Origin: Lentisphaera profundi
GTDB taxonomy: Bacteria; Verrucomicrobiota; Lentisphaeria; Lentisphaerales; Lentisphaeraceae
Length of the DNA: 64,000 nucleotides
Direction: 5' to 3'
Assembly (NCBI RefSeq): GCF_028728065.1
Contig: NZ_CP117812.1
Span: 1,984,001-2,048,000, forward strand
The first letter of the stretch is position 1. Every line of letters begins with the position of its first letter. Made by a program: the position numbers and the translations under genes. The notes below the pieces were generated by a model. It made no database searches, was not told the origin of the DNA, and worked only from the letters and a program-made list of their open reading frames with translations. Shown here piece by piece: positions 35,450 through 45,259 of this stretch.

Positions 35450-35594
35450 GTGAAATTCCTATTATTTTAGCTTTATAAATTAAATCAGCCCAACTATTGA
35501 CCGATCCAACAAAATTCCAAGCTAGGACAGTTAAAAAGACCTTATAATTTTGCCATCCTAAGATGGCTAACCTAGGCCTTCAAAGGAGTTAAAA

Positions 35595-38555
35595 TCAATG
35601 ACTTGTGTAAAAATCTTCGTCGTCATCTTCATCATCTTCGTCCCCTCCTGCTCCCGCGAGGTAATCAATCTTATCAAAAAGCTCACTTGCTTTCTCAACT
35701 CGACTATGGCCCCCATGAACACAGACTTGCCCCTCCACATTTAATTTATCGAACCAAGGTGCCAGGGTTTTAATATCTTCTAAAGTACAATCAAGGAGGA
35801 TATCTCGTCGACTTTGCAAAAACTCATCATCTATCCCGGCAATATAGCGACTCAACAAGACCCCCGCTTTTTGCGATACGGTCATCGGAGAATCTATGCG
35901 TCCAAAAGTACCAATGAAGATCTTATCAAATTCTTCTTCGCTTAAATCGAGTTCACGAATGAAGTCGGCTATGCCTTTATAAACGTCTAAAGTCTCTTCT
36001 AAATTGGGATCCCTATATGAGCAAACGTTTAGTACGCCATCGAATTTCTCATAACTGAGGAAACAACCATACGCGCCCCCTTGTACACGGACTTTTTCCC
36101 AAAGGTAGCCAGTGGAAAGTAATTGACTTAAGAGCACAAAGCGTGGATCATCTTCTACGCCATATTCTTTTAAGTTCACGCCCACACTCACATACTGAAC
36201 TTGACCCTCAGTGGCGAGGCCTACATTAGTCTTTGTTAAAGTGATCTTGGGTGTAACTAACTTTTTAGGCGTATCTGAAAGGACTTCTGTAAAAGCTTTT
36301 AAGTTTTCAATACCTGTGTCGAGGGTATCTTCCTCTCCTGTCAGGCTCACGAGTAAATTATTACGATTAAAAACACGTGCTTTCAAGGCTAAGAGTTCTT
36401 TACCAAGTTCACCGCTTTCAACGCGCTTTAAGCAAGCTTGCAAAAACTTTAAAAAACTCGGTCCACTGACTTTTTCATCTAAGTAATCAGCTTCATTAAT
36501 ACCGCTATTAAGAATGAGACGCGAAATCCATTCTCCGCCTCTAATAAAGGAGGATTGAACTTTCGATATCTGCTGAGTCAACAATTCCTTGAGACGCACT
36601 GAATCGGAGAAGTCTAAATCTTCAACAATCTCTTTCAGTAAAGCTAGAAATTCATTCTCGCGGGCCTGCATTACTTTCGCACTAATGAACATGCTTCGCT
36701 TATGCTCACTCTCTAGAGTGCTAGGCAAACTAAAATAAGCACCCACGCCACCAGCACAAGTTGCCAGTTCAGTCGTTAATTCTTCAAAGCTTTTCTTTGC
36801 TGTTCCACAACTCAAGCAAGACAAGGCAAAAAGTTTTGCCATGGGCAATTCTTCTACAGAGAAATCATTTAAATCAAAGGCCCATTTTACATACTGGATC
36901 CCGCCAGAGTTTTGCGCACTTCGCAAATACTCAACACCTGAGGTTTTTTCAACAGAAAAAGGTATTGTATTGATTTCTCGACGCAGATCTTTTCGCGATA
37001 ACTGCGGAATTGTCGCTAAGTCTTCTACTGAATCAGCTTCTGCCTGTGCTTTTAAAAGCGTACTTGCCTCTTCATTGACAGCTTTCTTTTCCGCCTCACT
37101 AAAATCTGACCATGACTTATTTAGACGCTCTTGCTCTTCTGCAGCTTCTTTTTCTCCCAAACCTTCTTCAGGTTCACAGACTAAAGTCACACGATGAGAA
37201 TTTTCAATGAAATACTTTTTAATCAAATCTTCTAAATACGGACCTTTAGCTAATGATTCACGCAATTGCTTCAATTGCTTTTCATAGTAAAAACGCTCCA
37301 GAGGATCATCTCCATAATTCCAAGATGAAATCGCATTGAGCGCATAAACTACACCTTTGGGAGTCGAACCATAATTAGCTTCCCGCAAACGGAACTCAAT
37401 AGAATTAATCGCCGCATCAATCAAATCTTGTTGAATGCCATTTGTTGCCAGGTTCGCAAATACATCGTCCACAACTTTGATAAAATCATCCCGACGCGAT
37501 TCTAAACTATCGCGAATCCCAACGGTCCAAGTCAACTGTAAACTTTGATCACTAATGCCGTAACCAATCACGTCACCACCAAGACCAGAACTATTGAGTG
37601 CTTTACGCAAAGGCGATGCTGAGGTACCCGTCAAGACATGCTCTAAAACTTGTAAGCCCATGAGCTCATCGAGTTCACCACTCGGACACAATAAATAAGC
37701 CATTGCCAAAAAAGTTTGCTCAGCTCCTTCTTTTAAAGATCCTGAGGCATAAGTCAGTTTGCCTTTGCGCTCTTCGCTAAAAAATTCTTGATAGAGCTGA
37801 TCTTCCTTGCTCGCGGCTTTCTTTTCATAATGATTGAAGTAATCATTATGTAGCTGTGTTAAGCAACGCTCTTCGTCTACGTCGCCGTAGATCACTGTCC
37901 ATGAATTACTGGGGTGATATTTTTCTTTGTGAAAGTCGCAGTACTCTTCATAACTTAAAGACGGAATAGCAGAGGGCTTTCCACCTGAATCAAAACGGTA
38001 AGCCGTATCAGGACATAAGTGGGTATCTAAATCTTGGAACAAAATACTTTCTGGCGACGAGTACACACCCTTCATTTCATTGTAAACCACGCCTTTATAA
38101 TAAGGCTTGCCTGATTCATCACATTCATAATGCCAACCTTCCTGTAAAAATGCCCCTTTATCCAATTTAGGAAAAAAGACACTATCAAGATAGACATCCA
38201 TTAAATTATGGAAGTCTTCTTCGTTGCAACTCGCTATCGGATAAACTGTCTTATCGGGATAAGTCATCGCATTTAGAAAAGTGTTTAAGCTGCCTTTCAT
38301 CAATTCGACAAAAGGTTCCTTAACAGGATATTTGCGAGAACCGCACAATACAGAGTGTTCCATTATATGTGCGACTCCGTTATCACTGCTCGGAGCCGTA
38401 CGAAAACCTATACAAAAGGCTTTATTATCATCATCATTCTTTAGAAAGAGTACCTTTGCACCACTTTTCGGGTGCTCATATATCTTAGCTTCACTAGCAA
38501 TTTCATTTATGTATGTGCAACTCTTTTCGTGGTAAAACTGGCTATTAATCGACAT
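35595..38555 (-). CDS. M16C family zinc metallopeptidase (PreP/Cym1-like)
   Basis: 986 residues, the usual length of presequence-protease-type M16C enzymes. The inverted zinc motif is H63-I-M-E66-H67 (VAHIMEHSVLCGSRKYP), with the downstream Glu region EEDFHNLMDVYLDSVFFP. The second half is the inactive homologous domain. There is no signal peptide, so it probably degrades peptides in the cytosol. The C-terminus has an unusual Asp/Glu-rich tail (about 20 residues). The gene stands alone. Confidence 0.95.
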   Translation of the reverse strand: MSINSQFYHEKSCTYINEIASEAKIYEHPKSGAKVLFLKNDDDNKAFCIGFRTAPSSDNGVAHIMEHSVLCGSRKYPVKEPFVELMKGSLNTFLNAMTYPDKTVYPIASCNEEDFHNLMDVYLDSVFFPKLDKGAFLQEGWHYECDESGKPYYKGVVYNEMKGVYSSPESILFQDLDTHLCPDTAYRFDSGGKPSAIPSLSYEEYCDFHKEKYHPSNSWTVIYGDVDEERCLTQLHNDYFNHYEKKAASKEDQLYQEFFSEERKGKLTYASGSLKEGAEQTFLAMAYLLCPSGELDELMGLQVLEHVLTGTSASPLRKALNSSGLGGDVIGYGISDQSLQLTWTVGIRDSLESRRDDFIKVVDDVFANLATNGIQQDLIDAAINSIEFRLREANYGSTPKGVVYALNAISSWNYGDDPLERFYYEKQLKQLRESLAKGPYLEDLIKKYFIENSHRVTLVCEPEEGLGEKEAAEEQERLNKSWSDFSEAEKKAVNEEASTLLKAQAEADSVEDLATIPQLSRKDLRREINTIPFSVEKTSGVEYLRSAQNSGGIQYVKWAFDLNDFSVEELPMAKLFALSCLSCGTAKKSFEELTTELATCAGGVGAYFSLPSTLESEHKRSMFISAKVMQARENEFLALLKEIVEDLDFSDSVRLKELLTQQISKVQSSFIRGGEWISRLILNSGINEADYLDEKVSGPSFLKFLQACLKRVESGELGKELLALKARVFNRNNLLVSLTGEEDTLDTGIENLKAFTEVLSDTPKKLVTPKITLTKTNVGLATEGQVQYVSVGVNLKEYGVEDDPRFVLLSQLLSTGYLWEKVRVQGGAYGCFLSYEKFDGVLNVCSYRDPNLEETLDVYKGIADFIRELDLSEEEFDKIFIGTFGRIDSPMTVSQKAGVLLSRYIAGIDDEFLQSRRDILLDCTLEDIKTLAPWFDKLNVEGQVCVHGGHSRVEKASELFDKIDYLAGAGGDEDDEDDDEDFYTSH

Positions 38556-38781
38556 AAAATATGCTTATATTTATTAGTTATTTATCTACAATCTCTCGAT
38601 CTTTCGACTTAATTCTCAAAAACTTAGTCCTAATTTTTGATAATACTAGATAAGAAAAAAAAGGGCCGATACCTCAAACCTCCGTTTGTGCAAGCCTTAA
38701 AAGGGCCGAATTGATAACTTTATCCGCTTTTTTTAAGCTTTTTGCCAGTTCCTGTAGACTCAAAAGGCACTTTACTACCTC

Positions 38782-38797
38782 ACACTAGATACAGTGT
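38782..38797. promoter_or_regulatory. NrdR box 1
   Basis: ACACTAGATACAGTGT, a near-palindrome matching the NrdR box consensus (acaCwAtATaTwgtgt type). It lies 31 bp (start to start) from box 2, the three-helical-turn spacing typical of NrdR operators. NrdR represses ribonucleotide reductase operons when dATP is plentiful; the nrdA gene lies downstream. Confidence 0.88.
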
Positions 38798-38812
38798 CTA
38801 TTTTCGGTACTG

Positions 38813-38828
38813 ACACTAGATATAGTGG
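38813..38828. promoter_or_regulatory. NrdR box 2
   Basis: ACACTAGATATAGTGG. It contains TATAGT (38821-38826), a plausible -10 box, so NrdR bound here would block RNA polymerase. If that promoter is used, the nrdA leader is about 250 nt long. Its spacing to box 1 is as expected. Confidence 0.88.
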
Positions 38829-39086
38829 TTTTGTTAAAAATTTGTTTTTTTTTGATTTTCCTAATATTTGACTATTGACCATTTTTCAGAGCATGATAAG
38901 CTTAATACGGGATGACCAGAGCTGTCAAAACTCTTCATAACTTTTCATCGCGAAAATCCGTTGTCAGTTAGGCTGACTATGAAGACTTTTTTCTTGCTAA
39001 AAGTCACCCATGCAACACGAAATCAAGCACTTAAAAAGAAACAGGCTTATTTTTAATAGCCATAAAAAGAAGAGAGCACAGGAACT

Positions 39087-41360
39087 ATGACTTCAAACAT
39101 CCAAGTCACAAAGAGAGATGGCACTCGCGAGCCAATCGATCTTGAAAAAATCCATCGAGTTATCGATTGGGCCGCAAAAGATCTAAACAATGTAAGTGTC
39201 TCTCTAGTAGAGTTACGATCACATGTCCAATTCTACGATGGTGTTACAACTGAAGACATCCATGAGACTATGATCAAATCCGCGGCAGATTTGATTTCCG
39301 AAGAGAGCCCCGATTACCAATACCTATCTGCTCGCCTAGCCATTTTTCACTTACGCAAAAAAGCATACGGCCAATTTGATCCTCCCCCACTTTTTGATCA
39401 CGTCACTAAATTAGTTGAATCAGGTAAGTACGATAAACATTTACTCGAAGACTACACCGAAGACGAATTCAACGAAATGGAAAACTCGCTTGATCACTGG
39501 CGCGACCTCAACTTCTCCTACGCCGCAGTTAAACAACTCGAAGGCAAATACCTCGTTCAGAATCGTGTTACTGGCGAGATCTACGAAAGCCCGCAATTTC
39601 TCTACATGCTAGTTGGCGCCTGCCTCTTCTCCAAGTATCCAAAAGAAACACGCATGGATTACATCGTCCGTTTCTATGATGCCGCCTCAAGCTTCAAGCT
39701 CTCCCTCCCTACGCCTATCATGGCGGGGGTACGTACGCCGACTCGTCAATTTAGCTCATGTGTATTAATCGAATGTGGTGACTCACTTGACTCCATCAAT
39801 GCCTCGGCTAGTGCTGTCGTCAAATATGTAAGTCAGCGCGCAGGAATCGGCCTCAATGCTGGTCGCATCCGTGCTCTTGGCAGTCCCATTCGTAATGGCG
39901 AAGCCTTTCACACTGGCTGCATCCCCTTTTACAAACACTTTCAAACGGCCGTCAAAAGCTGTTCTCAAGGCGGTGTTCGTGGTGGCGCTGCAACTGTGTT
40001 CTACCCTCTTTGGCACCGTGAAGTTGAGTCACTCTTAGTCCTCAAAAACAACCGTGGCGTTGAAGAAAACCGTGTCCGCCACCTTGATTATGGTGTTCAA
40101 TTCAACAAACTCATGTATGAGCGCTTAGTCAAAAAAGGCGATATCACCCTCTTCAGTCCTGGCGATGTCCCTGGCCTCTACGATGCGTTCTTCGAGGATC
40201 AAGATAAATTCGAAGAGCTCTACGTTAAATACGAAAACGATCCTACGATTCAAAAAGAAACAATGAAAGCGATTGAGCTTTTCTCACTCTTTGCATCAGA
40301 GCGTGCGAGTACAGGACGTATTTATCTGCAAAATGTTGATCACTGCAATACTCACAGTCCTTTCCAAGCCGACAAAGCTCCTATTAGACAAAGTAACCTT
40401 TGTCTAGAAATCGCTTTACCCACCAAGCCTCTAGAAAGTATCAATGACCCCAATGGCGAAATCGCACTCTGTACACTTTCAGCGATCAACCTTGGCGCCT
40501 TGGATAGCTTAGACGAAATGGAAGAGCTAACAGAACTAGCCGTCAGAGCTTTAGACAGTCTTCTTGACTATCAAGATTACCCTGTCGAAGCAGCTCGCAA
40601 CTCATCTATTAACCGCCGCACACTCGGCATTGGGGTCATTAACTTTGCTTATTACCTCGCTAAAAATGGTGTGTTTTACTCCAATGGCAGTGCAAATAGC
40701 CTCGTGCACAAAACATTTGAGTCACTTCAATACAACCTTATCAAAGCTTCCTGTAAATTGGCTCAAGAACTTGGCCCATGTCCTAAGTTTAATGAAACAA
40801 CTTACTCACAAGGAATCATGCCCACAGACACTTACAAAAAGACTGTTGATAGCTTTTGTAATGAAGAGCTCCAACTCGACTGGGACAAACTCGCTGCAGA
40901 CGTCAAAGAACATGGCATGCGTAATAGTACGCTATCTGCACTCATGCCTTCTGAGACTTCTAGCCAAATCTCTAATGCAACTAATGGCATTGAACCACCT
41001 CGTGGCCTCATTACTGTTAAGCAAAGTAAAGATGGCATTCTCAAGCAAGTCGTTCCTGAAATCGACAAGTATAAATCTTACTATGAACTCCTTTGGCAGA
41101 TGCCCAACAACACTGGTTACCTCCAGTTAGTTGCCATTATGCAAAAGTTCATCGACCAAACAATTTCTGCCAATACAAACTACGACCCCTCCAAATTTGA
41201 CGGTGGCATGGTTCCTATGAAAACACTTCTTACGGATATCCTCACTGCCTACAAATATGGCGTCAAAACTTTGTATTATCACAATACCCGCGACGGTGCT
41301 GGCGATAATCAAGAAGAAGAAGAAGACGACGACTGTGCTGGCGGCGCATGCAAAATTTAA
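39087..41360 (+). CDS. nrdA: Ribonucleoside-diphosphate reductase class Ia, alpha subunit
   Basis: 757 residues. An ATP-cone at about 5-90 allows activity control by dATP. The active-site region shows CVLIECGDSLDSINAS, CSQGGVRGGAATVFYP, SNLCLEIALPT and the C-terminal redox pair in CAGGACKI (Cys-x4-Cys). The sequence is very close in wording to enterobacterial NrdA. It reduces ribonucleoside diphosphates to deoxy forms using the radical from NrdB. It is followed 20 nt later by nrdB and then a ferredoxin, the gene order of gammaproteobacterial nrdAB-yfaE. Control by NrdR is indicated by two upstream boxes. Confidence 0.98.
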   Translation: MTSNIQVTKRDGTREPIDLEKIHRVIDWAAKDLNNVSVSLVELRSHVQFYDGVTTEDIHETMIKSAADLISEESPDYQYLSARLAIFHLRKKAYGQFDPPPLFDHVTKLVESGKYDKHLLEDYTEDEFNEMENSLDHWRDLNFSYAAVKQLEGKYLVQNRVTGEIYESPQFLYMLVGACLFSKYPKETRMDYIVRFYDAASSFKLSLPTPIMAGVRTPTRQFSSCVLIECGDSLDSINASASAVVKYVSQRAGIGLNAGRIRALGSPIRNGEAFHTGCIPFYKHFQTAVKSCSQGGVRGGAATVFYPLWHREVESLLVLKNNRGVEENRVRHLDYGVQFNKLMYERLVKKGDITLFSPGDVPGLYDAFFEDQDKFEELYVKYENDPTIQKETMKAIELFSLFASERASTGRIYLQNVDHCNTHSPFQADKAPIRQSNLCLEIALPTKPLESINDPNGEIALCTLSAINLGALDSLDEMEELTELAVRALDSLLDYQDYPVEAARNSSINRRTLGIGVINFAYYLAKNGVFYSNGSANSLVHKTFESLQYNLIKASCKLAQELGPCPKFNETTYSQGIMPTDTYKKTVDSFCNEELQLDWDKLAADVKEHGMRNSTLSALMPSETSSQISNATNGIEPPRGLITVKQSKDGILKQVVPEIDKYKSYYELLWQMPNNTGYLQLVAIMQKFIDQTISANTNYDPSKFDGGMVPMKTLLTDILTAYKYGVKTLYYHNTRDGAGDNQEEEEDDDCAGGACKI

Positions 41361-41380
41361 AGAGTTCAATAGGATAAATA

Positions 41381-42511
41381 ATGAAGTATTCAATTTTCAA
41401 TCCGGTCGCAAATGACCCCCTCAAAGAACCCATGTTCTTTGGCAATAACGTGAATGTCTCACGTTATGATCAACAAAAACATCCTGTTTTCGAGCAACTC
41501 ATCGAAAAACAACTCTCTTTTTTCTGGAGACCTGAAGAAGTCGATCTCAGTCGTGATCGCTCGGATTTCAAAAAGCTCCCTCCCCATGAAAAGCATATTT
41601 TTCTCTCAAATCTTAAGTATCAAACGCTTCTCGATAGTATCCAAGGACGTTCACCCAACGTGGCTTTCCTACCTGTCATATCTATCCCGGAGCTCGAAAC
41701 TTGGGTAGAAACCTGGGCTTTTTCCGAGACAATTCACTCGCGTAGTTACACTCATATTATTCGCAATATTGTAAATGATCCATCAGAAATATTTGATGAT
41801 ATCGTCAATAATGAGAATATCATCCAGCGTGCATCTTCGGTCTCGCATTACTATGATAGCTTCATTGAATTACAGGGTTATTACAACCTTCTTGGCGAAG
41901 GCACACACATGATAAATGACGTCCCTGTAGTCGTCAGTATGCGTGAACTAAAACGCCGCTTATTTTTAACTGTTGTTTCCGTCAATGTTCTCGAAGCCAT
42001 ACGTTTCTATGTCAGCTTTGCCTGCAGTTTTGCTTTTGCTGAACGTGCGGTAATGGAAGGCAATGCAAAGATCATAAAGCTCATTGCCCGCGACGAAGCA
42101 CTTCACCTCACTGGTACTCAACAGATGATTCAAATTTTCCGCGATGGAAAAGATGACCCTGAGATGGCTGAAATTGCCGCTGAATGTGAAGGCCAAGTCT
42201 ATCAGATTTTCTCTTCTGCCGCTGAGCAAGAAAAAGAATGGGCGAAATACCTCTTCCGAGATGGCTCTATGATCGGACTAAACGCTGATATCCTCGGTGA
42301 CTATGTCGAGTATATCACTAATGTTCGCCTCAAAGCCTCTGGATATAAAAATGTCTTCCCTACGACTCAAAATCCACTTCCATGGATGAATAGCTGGCTC
42401 TCATCCGACGCCGTTCAAGTGGCTCCTCAAGAAGTTGAATTGAGTTCATATCTCGTCGGGCAAATTGATAACGAAGTCTCAGAAGATGCCTTCGACGATT
42501 TCGATTTCTAA
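41381..42511 (+). CDS. nrdB: Ribonucleoside-diphosphate reductase class Ia, beta subunit
   Basis: 376 residues. Iron ligands and the radical tyrosine are in the typical places: [18 protein letters not shown] (Glu, His, Tyr) and [11 protein letters not shown] (Glu, His). The C-terminal tail [12 protein letters not shown] binds the alpha subunit. It holds the diiron-tyrosyl radical needed by NrdA. Close similarity to the enterobacterial form runs over the whole length. It ends 2 nt before the ferredoxin gene. Confidence 0.98.
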   Translation: MKYSIFNPVANDPLKEPMFFGNNVNVSRYDQQKHPVFEQLIEKQLSFFWRPEEVDLSRDRSDFKKLPPHEKHIFLSNLKYQTLLDSIQGRSPNVAFLPVISIPELETWVETWAFSETIHSRSYTHIIRNIVNDPSEIFDDIVNNENIIQRASSVSHYYDSFIELQGYYNLLGEGTHMINDVPVVVSMRELKRRLFLTVVSVNVLEAIRFYVSFACSFAFAERAVMEGNAKIIKLIARDEALHLTGTQQMIQIFRDGKDDPEMAEIAAECEGQVYQIFSSAAEQEKEWAKYLFRDGSMIGLNADILGDYVEYITNVRLKASGYKNVFPTTQNPLPWMNSWLSSDAVQVAPQEVELSSYLVGQIDNEVSEDAFDDFDF

Positions 42512-42513
42512 GT

Positions 42514-42807
42514 ATGGCAAAAATTTACATAGAAGATAATTTGTGCTTCGAAGCACAAGGAAAAACTAGTCTCCTTGAAGAACTCGAAGCTCAAGACCTC
42601 GACGTGAATTACAGCTGCCGCTCAGGCTTTTGCGGCGCCTGCAAAGCCACTGTAATCAAAGGTGATGTCGAGAATACCGAATCTAGCATGTACAAACTTG
42701 CCAAGGACGAGATCCTCACTTGTTGTGCAAAAGCTATTGGCGATGTTGAACTTTCCTTCAAAGAAAAAGTAAATATCTTCCAATCTGCTTATGCACTCAA
42801 CATTTAA
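42514..42807 (+). CDS. 2Fe-2S ferredoxin (YfaE-like, NrdB cofactor maintenance)
   Basis: 97 residues. Cluster ligands are seen in YSCRSGFCGACKATV (Cys-x4-Cys-x2-Cys) and EILTCCAKA. In enterobacteria YfaE sits in the same place after nrdB and keeps the diiron-tyrosyl radical reduced and assembled, so the same role is likely. The start lies 2 nt after the nrdB stop. Codons near the start contain a perfect 18-bp palindrome (42541-42558). A strong terminator follows. Confidence 0.93.
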   Translation: MAKIYIEDNLCFEAQGKTSLLEELEAQDLDVNYSCRSGFCGACKATVIKGDVENTESSMYKLAKDEILTCCAKAIGDVELSFKEKVNIFQSAYALNI

Positions 42808-42842
42808 GCGATTGAATTAGTCCCAACTTACACTTATTTTGC

Positions 42843-42877
42843 AGAAGGCTCCTCTCTTGGAGCCTTCTCTTTTTTTA
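42843..42877 (+). terminator. Rho-independent terminator of nrdAB-ferredoxin operon
   Basis: AGAAGGCTCC pairs with GGAGCCTTCT (10 bp) around TCTCTT, followed by a run of T's. It ends the operon. Its T-run reaches an ATG at 42877, which is one reason to prefer a later start for the next gene. Confidence 0.96.
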
Positions 42878-42903
42878 TGAAAAACCTAATTAGGATCTAT
42901 TAC

Positions 42904-45129
42904 GTGAGCAAGTTTTTCACTTCATTGACACTTTCTATCATTTTCTTTCTTTTTTTATCATGCGATAACCAAAGCACGAAAGGCCCTTCTTCTGCCAAAC
43001 TGAACACAGTAGGCACTCAAAATTCTGAAATAGCGGCAAACCCCAATGACCCTCATGCTAACTTTGTCGGCCATCAAGCCTGCGCAGAATGCCACAAGAC
43101 AGAACATGAAGAATGGCTTGGTTCCGACCATAAGAATGCCATGGCCCCCGCCACCGAGAAATCAGTCTTAGGGAATTTCGATAATCAAAGTCTTGAAATC
43201 AATGGTGTCACTCACCGTTTTTATCGCGCCAAAAATGGCGATTTCATGGTAGAAGCCGATAGTGAAAAAGGTGAAATGACGAGCTATAAAGTTGAATACG
43301 TCTTAGGCTATGAACCTTTACAGCAATATATGGTAAAACTGCCTGGCAATAGAATCCAATGCCTACACACTGCTTGGAACACCACGAAAAAAGAATGGTA
43401 CCACCTCTACAAAGACGAAAATCCTCCTGCAGGAGACTGGTTACACTGGACAGGCCAAGGCATGACATGGAATTCACAGTGTGCCGATTGCCACACAACC
43501 AACACTCAAATTAATTACGATAGAGCAAGCAATTCCTTCAATACCAATTATTCCGAAGGCAACGTTTCTTGTGAAGCCTGTCATGGCCCTGGGAAAAATC
43601 ATGTAAATCACTATAAAGGCGATACATCAATTGTTGATGACCTCATAAAACTCACTAAAAAATCCGGCGCAACTCAACAAGAAGAACTCAACCGCTGTGC
43701 TCCATGCCACGGTCTTCGTAGCCGCTTAGACCAAGCAGTTAATCCTCATGGCTCAATTGGTGATTCTTATGCAATGAACCTAGCCCGCAATGGTCAATAC
43801 CAAGCTGATGGTCAAATTTTAACGGAAGTATTTGTCTATGGATCTTTCACTCAGAGTCGTCACCATCGCTTTGGTTTGCGCTGCTCTGATTGTCACAACC
43901 CACATACAGGTAAAATTAAATTCCCTGGAAATAAAACCTGTACTGAATGTCACCTTCCAGATCAATACGATACCCCGAAGCACACATTCCATACTGATCC
44001 TGAAGGATCTAAATGTATTAGTTGCCACATGCCGGGACGTTTCTACATGGGTGTCGACTTCCGTCACGACCACTCCTTCCGTGTCCCTCGCCCCGACCTT
44101 AGTCGCCGCTACAGTACTTCTAATGCCTGTAATGACTGCCATACCGATCGCAACTTCACATGGGCTGCTCAAGCTATCGAAAAAAATTATGGCCCTACTA
44201 GAAAAGCACATTTCAGTGAAGTCTTACTAAGCTTACGCAATAATGAACCTGGCTCAGTTGAAAAAGCCATTCAATTACTCAAAACGCCTGAACTCACACC
44301 CGTCATGGGACGCGCCGCTATTCTTTCAGAATTACCCGCGACTTATTCACCTGAGGTCATCATGACAATCGAAAAGCAATTAAAGGATGCTTCTTCACTT
44401 GTACGCCATGCGGCTGTTGAAATTTGCGACCCTCTTTCTAATCCCGAAAAATTGCGTCTCTTAGTCCCTATACTTAAAGATAAAGCTCGTAGTGTTCGAC
44501 AAGAAGTCGCCTTTATTCTTTCGGCAATTCCAGATCAAGACTTCCCAAGCGCAAGTCAATCTGAGCGAAAAAATGCCGAAGATGAATTTATACTCGCCTC
44601 CGAAAGTACTGCTGACTCACCTGGCAGCCTCCTTCGTTTTGGTATTTTCGAAGAACGTAAAGGCAATCACGCTAAGGCTCTTGAACTCTACCAAGCATCC
44701 TTAAAAGTCGACATTCTTTTCCATCCCGCTCGTAGCTCAATGGCCACACTTTATTCTCGCCAAGGAAAAAATGATCTCGCAGAGAAGGAACTAAGAATCA
44801 TTGTTTCTCAGTATCCACAACTCGCACAATTCCAATACATGCTTGGCCAACTTCTCGCTGAGGAAAAACGCTACATGGAAGCACAAAAATCTTTTGCGAA
44901 AGCCGCAGCTCTGCCCAACTGTCCTCCACAGGTTTTTCGTAACTGGGGCTTAAGCATGGAAAAAATGGGACAACACGATCAAGCCCTAAAAATCTATCGT
45001 AGTGGTTTACAGGTCTATCCTGGTTATGGCGAGCTACAAGCCTTTATTCAACGTATTGAAGGTGCAAGAAAGCAACAACAAGAGCGCGAACAACGCCGTC
45101 AACAACAGCAGCAGCAAGCGCCTCAGTAA
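42904..45129 (+). CDS. Octaheme c-type cytochrome lipoprotein with HEAT/TPR-like C-terminus
   Basis: About 741 residues from GTG 42904, chosen because AGGA lies 8 nt before it; the ATG at 42877 sits in the T-run of the preceding terminator. The N-terminus is a lipoprotein signal with lipobox FLSC. Eight Cys-x-x-Cys-His heme sites follow: CAECH, CADCH, CEACH, CAPCH, CSDCH, CTECH, CISCH and CNDCH. Next come a HEAT-like helical part (MTIEKQLKDASSLVRHAAV) and TPR repeats (KALELYQASLKVD, QALKIYRSGLQVY). The end is Gln/Arg-rich. Family members are periplasmic electron carriers or reductases; the TPR tail suggests protein docking. No partner reductase is adjacent. Confidence 0.9.
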   Translation: MSKFFTSLTLSIIFFLFLSCDNQSTKGPSSAKLNTVGTQNSEIAANPNDPHANFVGHQACAECHKTEHEEWLGSDHKNAMAPATEKSVLGNFDNQSLEINGVTHRFYRAKNGDFMVEADSEKGEMTSYKVEYVLGYEPLQQYMVKLPGNRIQCLHTAWNTTKKEWYHLYKDENPPAGDWLHWTGQGMTWNSQCADCHTTNTQINYDRASNSFNTNYSEGNVSCEACHGPGKNHVNHYKGDTSIVDDLIKLTKKSGATQQEELNRCAPCHGLRSRLDQAVNPHGSIGDSYAMNLARNGQYQADGQILTEVFVYGSFTQSRHHRFGLRCSDCHNPHTGKIKFPGNKTCTECHLPDQYDTPKHTFHTDPEGSKCISCHMPGRFYMGVDFRHDHSFRVPRPDLSRRYSTSNACNDCHTDRNFTWAAQAIEKNYGPTRKAHFSEVLLSLRNNEPGSVEKAIQLLKTPELTPVMGRAAILSELPATYSPEVIMTIEKQLKDASSLVRHAAVEICDPLSNPEKLRLLVPILKDKARSVRQEVAFILSAIPDQDFPSASQSERKNAEDEFILASESTADSPGSLLRFGIFEERKGNHAKALELYQASLKVDILFHPARSSMATLYSRQGKNDLAEKELRIIVSQYPQLAQFQYMLGQLLAEEKRYMEAQKSFAKAAALPNCPPQVFRNWGLSMEKMGQHDQALKIYRSGLQVYPGYGELQAFIQRIEGARKQQQEREQRRQQQQQQAPQ

Positions 45130-45147
45130 ATCATTAGGACTCATAAG

Positions 45148-45177
45148 AGCCAAACTTCGCATTCAGAAGTTCTGGCT
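45148..45177 (+). terminator. Hairpin terminator after the cytochrome gene
   Basis: AGCCA-AACTTC pairs with GAAGTT-C-TGGCT around GCATTCA (one bulged C), followed by TCTTTCT. It lies 18 nt after the stop codon. The T-run is interrupted, so efficiency may be moderate. Confidence 0.65.
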
Positions 45178-45259
45178 TCTTTCTAAAGTAAGTAAAATTT
45201 CTCCTCAGGTATTGCCCAATTCCTCCTTTTACTATTCATTAATAGTAAAGGAGTTTATC

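Larger units (their letters stand above)
38556..39086. other. Regulatory region upstream of nrdA
   Basis: No gene is seen in 531 nt. It holds two NrdR boxes (own entries), then a T-rich stretch, a candidate promoter TTGACT (38868-38873) with CATGAT (38892-38897), and a leader that can fold GTCAG-TTAGG-CTGAC and GACTTTT/AAAAGTC just before 39010. The motif AAAAGGGCCGA occurs twice in its left part. The ribosome binding site of nrdA is AGGA, 3 nt before the ATG. Confidence 0.6.

Noticed and set aside
42877-42903. ATG at 42877 as start of the octaheme cytochrome
   Set aside because: It sits in the T-run of the preceding terminator without a ribosome binding site; GTG 42904 has AGGA 8 nt upstream and a complete lipoprotein signal.
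45002-45259. Upstream part of the frame of the unknown 192-residue protein
   Set aside because: It lies inside the cytochrome gene and a terminator; AAAGGAG marks ATG 45260 as the true start.
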